A stretch of 64,000 nucleotides of DNA, taken from Sneathiella sp. GTDB taxonomy: Bacteria > Pseudomonadota > Alphaproteobacteria > Sneathiellales > Sneathiellaceae. Every line of letters begins with the position of its first letter. Position 1 is the stretch's first letter. This document shows, piece after piece, positions 56,795-64,000 of the stretch. The notes beneath the pieces are model-generated. The model saw nothing but the letters and a program-made list of their open reading frames with translations. It was not told the origin of the DNA and ran no database searches. Both the position numbers and the translations under genes were made by a program. The DNA lies in contig NZ_JARGOQ010000001.1 in assembly GCF_029233945.1 (NCBI RefSeq), positions 71,115 through 135,114 on the forward strand, in the 5' to 3' direction.

Positions 56795-57865
56795 TTATGC
56801 GCCCTTGATAATTTTCTCGGCCTGTTCCCAACCGCGGATAGCCAGCGGTTTGACGCGAACGGCGACATCCGCTGCGTTCTTGTTCGCGGCCGTACCGTCT
56901 TTTACACGTCCGACAATACCCTGCAGGATCGCGGCAAGGCGGAACATGTTATAGGCGGCATAAAAATCCCAGTTATCGATCCCCTCTCGCCCGGTTCTCT
57001 CGCAGTAAGCGGCAACATATTGCTCTTCTGTTGGGATGCCGAGCGCGGGAAGATCCAGACCGTTTAGGCCCCGAAACAGTTCGGGTTCCAGCCGCCAGGT
57101 CATGCAGTGATACGAAAAATCGGCAATCGGATGGCCAAGTGTTGCCAATTCCCAATCAAGTATGCCCATGACCCGGTGGGATTCCTTATCGAGCACCGTA
57201 TTATCAAGGCGGTAATCCCCATGAACAACCGCCGTTTCATCGCCCGGCGGAATATTATCCGGTAGCCAGGCCATCAGATTATCCATCGCCTCAATGGTTT
57301 CCGTCTCCGATGCCCGGTATTGTTTCGTCCAGCGATTAATCTGCCGCGCGAGGTAGTCCGTCGGCTTGCCGAAACTTTCAAGGCCAACGGTCTTGTAGTC
57401 GACCTGATGCAGCGCGGCCATGGCGGCGTTCATGCTATCGAAAACCGCAACCCGAGCGGCCTTTGAATATCCCGGCAGGGAGGGGTCCCATTCGATATCG
57501 CCGTTCAGGAATTCCATGACATAGAACATGGTGCCGATGATGGATTCATCTTCGCACAGGCAATAGGTTTTTGGGACAGGCACGTCGGTATTGGCAAGGG
57601 CTGTCAGAACCCTGTATTCGCGGTCAACCGCATGTGCGGAGGGGAGAAGCTTGCCGGGTGGCTTGCGCCTGAGCACATATCTGCGGTCCGGTGTCACCAA
57701 CATGTAACTTGGGTTGGATTGCCCGCCCTTAAATTGCGAAACCTCAAGCGGTCCCTTAAAGCCAACAACATTCTTTTTAAGGTAATCTTCCAATGGTGCA
57801 ACGTCGAACTTGTGGCGCTCGCGCACTTCCATTGTTCCCGAAAACTGAGTTGAATCGTCGGACAT
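56795..57865 (-). CDS. Phosphotransferase (APH) family protein, ACAD10/11 N-terminal kinase type (copy 2)
   Basis: GGQSNPSYMLVTPDRRYVLRRKPPGKLLPSAHAVDREYRVL; VHGDYRLDNTVL; MGILDWELATLGHPIADFSY. Confidence 0.92.
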   Translation of the reverse strand: MSDDSTQFSGTMEVRERHKFDVAPLEDYLKKNVVGFKGPLEVSQFKGGQSNPSYMLVTPDRRYVLRRKPPGKLLPSAHAVDREYRVLTALANTDVPVPKTYCLCEDESIIGTMFYVMEFLNGDIEWDPSLPGYSKAARVAVFDSMNAAMAALHQVDYKTVGLESFGKPTDYLARQINRWTKQYRASETETIEAMDNLMAWLPDNIPPGDETAVVHGDYRLDNTVLDKESHRVMGILDWELATLGHPIADFSYHCMTWRLEPELFRGLNGLDLPALGIPTEEQYVAAYCERTGREGIDNWDFYAAYNMFRLAAILQGIVGRVKDGTAANKNAADVAVRVKPLAIRGWEQAEKIIKGA

Positions 57866-57885
57866 TGATGCCCTTTCTTGTTATT

Positions 57886-59169
57886 TTATTGTCCCTGTTC
57901 CTCACGCTTAACCGCCCGCCATCCGATATCTGATCGGCAAAAACCTTGCGGCCAGTCAATCGCGTCGACGCCACTATACGCCTTTTTTTGTGCTTGTTTA
58001 ACGGTTTTTCCCAAACCAGTGATCCCCAGCACACGGCCTCCCGTCGCCAGAACCGTATCGCCTTCGCGTTTGGTGCCAGCGTGGAAGGCAAGAACGTCGT
58101 CGATCGCAGCGGCCGCACCAAGGCCTTTAATGGTGGTATTCTTCTCATATGCTCCTGGATATCCGTGGGCTGCCATGACGACGACAAGAGCCGTTTCATC
58201 CCGCCATTGCAATTTAACGTCGGCAAGGCTCTCGTTTGTCGTCGCCACTAGAGCGGGGAGCAAGTCACTGCCCATGCGCGCGCAAAGTACCTGGCACTCC
58301 GGATCGCCGAAACGGACGTTATATTCGATTAGCTTCGGCCCATCTTTCGTGATCATCAGGCCCGCATAGAGAACGCCGGTAAAGGGGATGCCCTGCTTTT
58401 TCATAGCGGCAATCGTTGGTTTTATGATCCTGTCGATTGTTGCGTCGATCATCTCCGGTGTCATGACGGGCGCGGGGGAGTAGGCACCCATGCCGCCGGT
58501 GTTGGGCCCGGTATCGCCGTCACCAACAGCCTTGTGATCCTGCGCCGTGGCAAGGGGAAGAATGTTCTCCCCGTCGGTGAGGACGAAGAAGCTGGCCTCT
58601 TCGCCTTCCATAAATTCCTCGATCACAATCTCTGCGCCAGCGCCACCAAAAAGGCCGCCAAAAATCTCATCGATCGTTTCATTGGCCTCGCTTAGACTGC
58701 CCGCAATAATCACGCCCTTGCCCGCGGCGAGCCCGTCCGCCTTAATCACAATCGGAAATGTATTGCGCGCCACATAAGCTTTTGCCTCATCCGGGTTATC
58801 AAAGCGCTGATAGGCGGCTGTCGGGATATTATTTTTGCGGCAGAGATCTTTCATAAAGCCTTTTGAGCCTTCCAACGCGGCGGCGGCGGCGCTTGGGCCG
58901 AAGCTTCTAATCCCCGCCTCGGAAAGCTTGTCGGCAAGTCCCATAACAAGCGGTACTTCTGGGCCGATGACAACAAAATCAATGGCTTCCATCTTGCTGA
59001 AATCGACAATTTTTTCGATATCCTCCGCGCCGATATCAACGCAGTCCGCAACCTCTTCAATGCCGCCATTGCCTGGAGCGCAGAAAAGCCGTTCAATCAG
59101 GGGAGATTTTTTGAGTGTCCAACAGAGCGCGTGTTCACGACCACCGGAGCCAATAACGAGTACTTTCAT
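57886..59169 (-). CDS. purD: Phosphoribosylamine--glycine ligase
   Basis: [52 protein letters not shown]. Confidence 0.97.
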   Translation of the reverse strand: MKVLVIGSGGREHALCWTLKKSPLIERLFCAPGNGGIEEVADCVDIGAEDIEKIVDFSKMEAIDFVVIGPEVPLVMGLADKLSEAGIRSFGPSAAAAALEGSKGFMKDLCRKNNIPTAAYQRFDNPDEAKAYVARNTFPIVIKADGLAAGKGVIIAGSLSEANETIDEIFGGLFGGAGAEIVIEEFMEGEEASFFVLTDGENILPLATAQDHKAVGDGDTGPNTGGMGAYSPAPVMTPEMIDATIDRIIKPTIAAMKKQGIPFTGVLYAGLMITKDGPKLIEYNVRFGDPECQVLCARMGSDLLPALVATTNESLADVKLQWRDETALVVVMAAHGYPGAYEKNTTIKGLGAAAAIDDVLAFHAGTKREGDTVLATGGRVLGITGLGKTVKQAQKKAYSGVDAIDWPQGFCRSDIGWRAVKREEQGQ

Positions 59170-59255
59170 AATATTTCGAACTAATTTCCTTTGAACGACA
59201 GTGGAGAGTTTGTAGCATACTGTGACGGCAGGCCAAACAATCTTGAAGGAAAATC

Positions 59256-60695
59256 GTGTCAGATAATCGGAATACAGGATCCTCCAATATCCATGAATAT
59301 ACTGTTTCGGAGTTGAGCGGCGCGCTCAAGCGTACAGTTGAGGACGTATTTGGCCATGTCCGCGTTCGTGCAGAAATTTCAGGAATTACTCGCGCGAACT
59401 CAGGTCATGTCTACTTGACATTGAAGGATGAAAAAGCAGTCATCGACGGTATCATATGGAAGGGGGCTGCTCAGAAACTTAGTTTTCGACCGGAGGAAGG
59501 CCTTGAAGTAGTTTGCACCGGTAAACTAACAACTTATCCTGCTCGTTCTAAGTATCAAATTGTAATCGAAATAATGGAACCGGCGGGCGTTGGCGCCTTG
59601 ATGGCCCTGCTGGAGGAGCGGAAGAAAAAGCTCGCGGCGGAAGGCCTGTTCGATCCATCGCGCAAAAAGGAACTTCCTTATCTTCCACAGGTAATTGGTG
59701 TTGTTACCTCCCCGACCGGGGCGGTTATCCGTGATATCCTTCATCGTCTTCGCGACAGGTTCCCGACCCATGTATTGCTCTGGCCGGTGCTGGTGCAGGG
59801 GGAGACAGCGGCGGGTCAGATTGCAAGCGCCATTCGGGGCTTCAATGCCCTTCCTGCAGAGGGGGACATCCCGCGTCCTGATCTTCTGATTGTTGCGCGC
59901 GGCGGCGGCAGTCTGGAGGACTTATGGGCCTTCAATGAGGAAGAGGTGGTGCGCGCGGCCGCCGAAAGTGTCATTCCGCTTATCTCTGCTGTGGGGCATG
60001 AGACAGATACAACCCTGATTGATTTTGCCTCCGACAAGCGCGCGCCGACGCCAACAGCGGCAGCGGAGATTGCCGTCCCGGTTCGGTCCGAACTGATTAC
60101 CTATGTGGAGGATCAGGAGCGCCGTATCAAGAGGAGCCTGAACCGATCGATCACGGACAAGCGTGAACGGCTTGTAGGACTCTCGCGCGGCTTGCGCGAT
60201 CCTGCATCGCTGATCGCCGAGAAAGTCCAGCATCTCGACCATCTGGAAAGTCGCCTTCGGCAGTCAGTTTCGAGCAACCTGAACTTCAAGGGACAGCAAT
60301 TCAGTGGCGCAGCCGCAAAGCTTCGCCCGCAGCTTCTGGAACGGTCCTTGACGCAATATGGTGAGAAGCTGACCCTGATCGATCGCCAGATGGCGCGGAA
60401 TATTGCCATAAAGCGGGAGCGCGCCGAAGAGCGGCTGGGCGCAACAACTCGGTTGCTGGAAAGCCTTTCCTTCCGGCGGGTGTTGAAACGCGGATACAGC
60501 ATCGTCTGGGACGAGGCGGGCAAGCCGATTTCCTCAGTTGAGGGGGCAACACCAGGCCGCGCTGTAGAGGTCGAGTTTGCGGACGGCAAGGCAACGGCGG
60601 CATTTTCCGGGGCAGGGGGAGGCACATCGCCGGGCCGGGCATCCAAAAAGGTTCAAAAGAAAAAAAGTGAGCCAAAACAGGGAAGCCTTCTATGA
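59256..60695 (+). CDS. xseA: Exodeoxyribonuclease VII large subunit
   Basis: [76 protein letters not shown] start. Confidence 0.96.
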   Translation: MSDNRNTGSSNIHEYTVSELSGALKRTVEDVFGHVRVRAEISGITRANSGHVYLTLKDEKAVIDGIIWKGAAQKLSFRPEEGLEVVCTGKLTTYPARSKYQIVIEIMEPAGVGALMALLEERKKKLAAEGLFDPSRKKELPYLPQVIGVVTSPTGAVIRDILHRLRDRFPTHVLLWPVLVQGETAAGQIASAIRGFNALPAEGDIPRPDLLIVARGGGSLEDLWAFNEEEVVRAAAESVIPLISAVGHETDTTLIDFASDKRAPTPTAAAEIAVPVRSELITYVEDQERRIKRSLNRSITDKRERLVGLSRGLRDPASLIAEKVQHLDHLESRLRQSVSSNLNFKGQQFSGAAAKLRPQLLERSLTQYGEKLTLIDRQMARNIAIKRERAEERLGATTRLLESLSFRRVLKRGYSIVWDEAGKPISSVEGATPGRAVEVEFADGKATAAFSGAGGGTSPGRASKKVQKKKSEPKQGSLL

Positions 60696-61507
60696 GGTGT
60701 GTGTTTATATTTTTCGCCGTTTTTTTACTTTCCGTAAACGCATATGCGGACAGGACCAGCTTGCAAGGCAACTTCACTCAGGGCGGCCTTATTATAGGGA
60801 TGACGGAACCAGACGCGGTGGTTTTGTTCGATGATAAGCGGGTGGCAGTCGCACCCTCCGGACGTTTCCTGTTTGGTTTTGGGCGTGATTTCAAATCAAC
60901 GGCGATACTCAAAATTCGTTATTCGGATGAGAGCGAGGAAGAGAGGCCGCTCAATATCGCGAAGCGGGAGTATAAGATCGAGCGGATTAATGGTTTGCCA
61001 CCGTCCAAGGTGACGCCAAGCGCCGAGTTTTTGGCTCGTATCATGAAGGAGAATGGCGAAATTGCTCGCATTCGATCTGTTGAGACAAAGAATGAATGGT
61101 TTCTTTCCGGGTGGCAATGGCCAGCGCTAGGCCGGGTGAGTGGCGTCTATGGAAGCCAGCGGGTTTTAAACGATATCCCCAAGCGTCCCCATTTTGGCGT
61201 GGATATCGCTGCCCCGGAAGGCACAGCGGTGGTTGCGTCCACTGACGGGCTGGTTCAGATGGCGGAGGAGGATTTATACTACACCGGCGGCACCGTCATG
61301 ATTGATCATGGGTACGGACTGGTGTCGGTCTATTCCCATCTCAGTAAGCTCAATGTAATATCCGGGCAGTTCGTTCGGCAGGGAGAAAAGATCGGTGAAA
61401 TCGGCGCGACGGGTCGGGCGACTGGCCCGCATCTCGATTGGCGGCTTAACTGGTTTTCCGAGCGGCTTGATCCTGAGTTACTGCTGGGTGCCATGCCACA
61501 AAACTAG
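60692..61507 (+). CDS. M23 family metallopeptidase
   Basis: Signal peptide; [66 protein letters not shown]. Confidence 0.94.
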   Translation: MRCVFIFFAVFLLSVNAYADRTSLQGNFTQGGLIIGMTEPDAVVLFDDKRVAVAPSGRFLFGFGRDFKSTAILKIRYSDESEEERPLNIAKREYKIERINGLPPSKVTPSAEFLARIMKENGEIARIRSVETKNEWFLSGWQWPALGRVSGVYGSQRVLNDIPKRPHFGVDIAAPEGTAVVASTDGLVQMAEEDLYYTGGTVMIDHGYGLVSVYSHLSKLNVISGQFVRQGEKIGEIGATGRATGPHLDWRLNWFSERLDPELLLGAMPQN

Positions 61508-62004
61508 GCTGCAAACGTCCCTTTTCTGGCGACCTTGGCGCGCCTTTTTAGCCAGCCAAGAAGTAGGATACCCCCAAGGCCACCGATAAAGAGAAAGAAG
61601 CCAGCCGGTAGCGGAATTACGGATGTTGATTGAGCAGAGATCGGGATAGGGTTGCCTTCCTCCTCAACGTCAAGAGAGTAGATGCCAAACAGGAACCCGA
61701 CCCATTTTTTGTAAAACTGGTCGCCGGTGCCAAAAGGACCCGATGAAAACAGGCCGAGGGGGTCGCCGTCTTCTTTACTGAAGGAAAGAGATACAGTTTT
61801 CCCTTGCGAAATACTGCGAAATTTCTCGCTTGCGAATGCTGTCGGGATTTCTACATTCTGCTGTTGATATAATTCTGAAAACCATTTCGCGCCTCTTTGC
61901 TGCGGCTCTGGTCCGTAGTCCCCGTGGAGCGGTGCCGCTTCAATAGTCGACGCGTACAGAAGAACACCCACAGCGCAAAAAAGAGTTTTAACCCACGATT
62001 TCAT
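61504..62004 (-). CDS. VPLPA-CTERM/PEP-CTERM-type sorting-domain protein
   Basis: N-terminal signal peptide; C-terminal SVIPLPAGFFLFIGGLGGILLLGWLKRRAKVARK tripartite sorting signal. Confidence 0.8.
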   Translation of the reverse strand: MKSWVKTLFCAVGVLLYASTIEAAPLHGDYGPEPQQRGAKWFSELYQQQNVEIPTAFASEKFRSISQGKTVSLSFSKEDGDPLGLFSSGPFGTGDQFYKKWVGFLFGIYSLDVEEEGNPIPISAQSTSVIPLPAGFFLFIGGLGGILLLGWLKRRAKVARKGTFAA

Positions 62005-62465
62005 ATTTTCCTCTATCGGAGATCGATATCTCTCAGGGATCGTGAAATCAGTACTTTTTGTGAAAGAAATCGCCCCAGAATATGCCCCTAGTCCGGCGAT
62101 GGCTAAATTGTAGTGAAGCAGACCTTATTCCGTCAATTAATGAGAAATCAGGGATGTCATGGCAAAAGCATGGCCAATTTGTGGCGAAAACAGGTAAAAA
62201 TATAACAAAATTAAAGAGTTAGACGCCCTTTCCTCTGGTGATGAAGGCCAGACTATTCACGAAAATGTCAAGAGCGTGCGGCTCTTTTCAGGGAGGCATG
62301 GTTAATAAATATGGTTAATTCGATCCGAATTCAGCTTATTTTTTGTGCAGTGCGGCAATGTCGTAAAATTTATGCGAATCAGACGATTGCCTGATGCGGA
62401 AAATTAGTAGAGGCCTTGCAATGAACATCACGCAACTCATCAAACCGGTGATGCTGAAAATCCAA

Positions 62466-62633
62466 TTATTCAGACTTTATCTTCTCGCCCGCCTTAATGA
62501 CGGCATCGCCCGCTTTGTTCATATTCTTGCTTGTGTCCTCTTTTACGCCTTGCCAGGTATCGCTGCAGCCACTGACCATCAGAGACGCAGACAAAAGGAT
62601 TACAGTCAAAATTGCACGCGAAAAGAAAGTCAT
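62466..62633 (-). CDS. 55-aa entericidin-like lipoprotein
   Basis: Own translation of the minus strand: MTFFSRAILTVILLSASLMVSGCSDTWQGVKEDTSKNMNKAGDAVIKAGEKIKSE*; lipobox MVSGC; below the ORF-track cutoff. Confidence 0.75.
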   Translation of the reverse strand: MTFFSRAILTVILLSASLMVSGCSDTWQGVKEDTSKNMNKAGDAVIKAGEKIKSE

Positions 62634-62739
62634 TGCGGATCACCCCGATTTGTCAAATTGATAAACGTAAATTAGTCAGCGCAATCTGAATTTGCAACCG
62701 TTTCTCGATTTCCACTAAGTTGAATAGTATGATCACACG

Positions 62740-63543
62740 TCAAAATGATTTGGCGGTCCCGAAGGTTTCCAACAGCGTCATAAGCTTCGGATGGAAATGG
62801 AGGCCCGATGAGATGACGTTCCGTTGATTGACAGATTTCCTGTTATAGACAAGCTTGTCTCCGGTTGTGGTGGTTGTAATCCCGCCGGCTTCGGAAAGGA
62901 TGATATCTGCGGCGGCAATATCCCAGTCGCTTTTTTGCGTCAGGGACAGGGACGCATGTACTTCCTTTGAGGCAACCTTCACCATCCGGTAGGCAATGGA
63001 ATTCACATGGCTGAATGTCGCGCCCTTGACCGTATCGAGCCAGCCGTGCCATTCGAAGGATTTGCGGCTTGCGATTAGCTTGGCGTTCAGCAGATCGGAT
63101 TTCTTACTGCAGGTAATGGTTTCGCCATTCAGCTTGGCACCTTCGCCGCGCACCGCCTCATAAAGCTCCTCCAATATGGGATTGTAAACAATCCCGAGAA
63201 CCGGCTTTCCGTCTTCCACAAGGGCGGCGCAGATCGTAAATTCCGGTTTTCCGGCAATGAACGAGCGTGTGCCGTCAATCGGATCGACGATCCACACTCT
63301 CGATTTTTCAAGACGCGCGCGATCATCCGCTGTCTCTTCGGAGAGCCAGCCATAATCCGGTCGCGCGGCCAGCAGCTTCTCCTTAAAATGGGTATCGAGG
63401 GCGAGATCCGCCTCACTCACCGGATCACCCGGCTTTTTCTCCCAGCTTTTCAGAGTATTCTTGAAATATCGTCGGGCAATATTTCCTGCCTCCTGCATGG
63501 TGTGGGAGAGCAGAGCGAAATCAGTGTCAAATTCAGTCGTCAT
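62740..63543 (-). CDS. cysQ: 3'(2'),5'-bisphosphate nucleotidase CysQ / inositol monophosphatase family
   Basis: WIVDPIDGTRSFIAGKPEFTICAALV; SDWDIAAADIILSEAGGITTT. Confidence 0.88.
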   Translation of the reverse strand: MTTEFDTDFALLSHTMQEAGNIARRYFKNTLKSWEKKPGDPVSEADLALDTHFKEKLLAARPDYGWLSEETADDRARLEKSRVWIVDPIDGTRSFIAGKPEFTICAALVEDGKPVLGIVYNPILEELYEAVRGEGAKLNGETITCSKKSDLLNAKLIASRKSFEWHGWLDTVKGATFSHVNSIAYRMVKVASKEVHASLSLTQKSDWDIAAADIILSEAGGITTTTTGDKLVYNRKSVNQRNVISSGLHFHPKLMTLLETFGTAKSF

Positions 63544-64000
63544 GTACCCGCAACCATCATCCCGTCAATACGCAGGCTCGGGGCGTTAGTGCCTTGACGG
63601 AACTCCAGATCATCTGCGGGCGTGAGGTTCAGGAACATATCCTTCAGATTGCCCGCAATGGTGAGTTCGGAAACCGGGAAGGCGATCTTGCCGTCCTCAA
63701 TCCAGAAGCCCGACGCCCCACGGCTGTAGTCTCCCGTGATGCCATTCACCCCGAAACCGATAAGGCTGGTGACATAAAGGCCCGACTTAATGTCAGAGAT
63801 TATTTCTTCAAGGGAACTTGCCCCGGCCTCCATATAAAGGTTGGTTGTCCCGGAACCCGGCGGGGAGGCTGTGCCGCGCGTTGCCCTGCCATTCGTTTCA
63901 AGGCCGAGTTGCTTAGCGGACGCACTGTTGAGGATCCAGCACTGCAACATGCCTTCCTGGATCAAATCCAGCCGGCGGTTTGCGACGCCTTCGCCATCGA
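63540..64000 (-). CDS. pmbA: TldD/PmbA family protein, C-terminal part (5' end beyond window)
   Basis: Frame open to the window end (DGEGVANRRLDLIQEGMLQCWILNSASAKQLGLETNGRATRG; GFGVNGITGDYSRGASGFWIEDG). Confidence 0.88.
   Translation of the reverse strand, partial: DGEGVANRRLDLIQEGMLQCWILNSASAKQLGLETNGRATRGTASPPGSGTTNLYMEAGASSLEEIISDIKSGLYVTSLIGFGVNGITGDYSRGASGFWIEDGKIAFPVSELTIAGNLKDMFLNLTPADDLEFRQGTNAPSLRIDGMMVAGT

Noticed and set aside
62394-62675. 93-aa plus-strand ORF
   Set aside because: The minus strand encodes a much more convincing entericidin-like lipoprotein over the same DNA.
1-64000. CRISPR arrays, tRNA/rRNA genes, IS elements
   Set aside because: No regularly spaced repeats, no T-loop/acceptor patterns and no transposase motifs noticed; a tRNAscan/Infernal run would be needed to be certain.

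Overview
The window is 64 kb of gene-dense alphaproteobacterial chromosome, probably from a marine heterotroph (inferred from gene content). I found no rRNA, tRNA, CRISPR array, prophage or IS element. Most of it is housekeeping: tdk, rpmB, cobST, aroBK, xerD, accA, cheYZ, ribF, ileS-lspA, M16 proteases, mutL, rsmD, tadA, purD, xseA, cysQ and pmbA. There is also a strong acyl-CoA/B12 theme: three acyl-CoA dehydrogenases, methylmalonyl-CoA mutase with MeaB, a malyl-CoA lyase-like protein, MaoC, and two kinase-like APH proteins. The most notable locus is about 52.7-57.9 kb. It holds a DddP-type DMSP lyase (M24 fold, metal and catalytic residues apparently conserved), two tandem ACAD10/11-type phosphotransferases, and, facing them across a small ORF, an ACAD11/FadE2-type dehydrogenase. 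This resembles a split version of the fused ACAD11 kinase-dehydrogenase, next to a DMSP lyase. Other points: a proline-racemase homologue with the Cys->Thr signature of trans-3-hydroxy-L-proline dehydratase, a degenerate EAL (TipF-like) protein next to cheYZ, a VPLPA-CTERM exosortase substrate, two small genes missed by the 60-aa ORF cutoff (a 46-aa membrane protein and a 55-aa entericidin-like lipoprotein), a hydrolase gene remnant, and several inverted repeats in promoter/leader regions. All family assignments come from motif recognition and memory; no database search was run.
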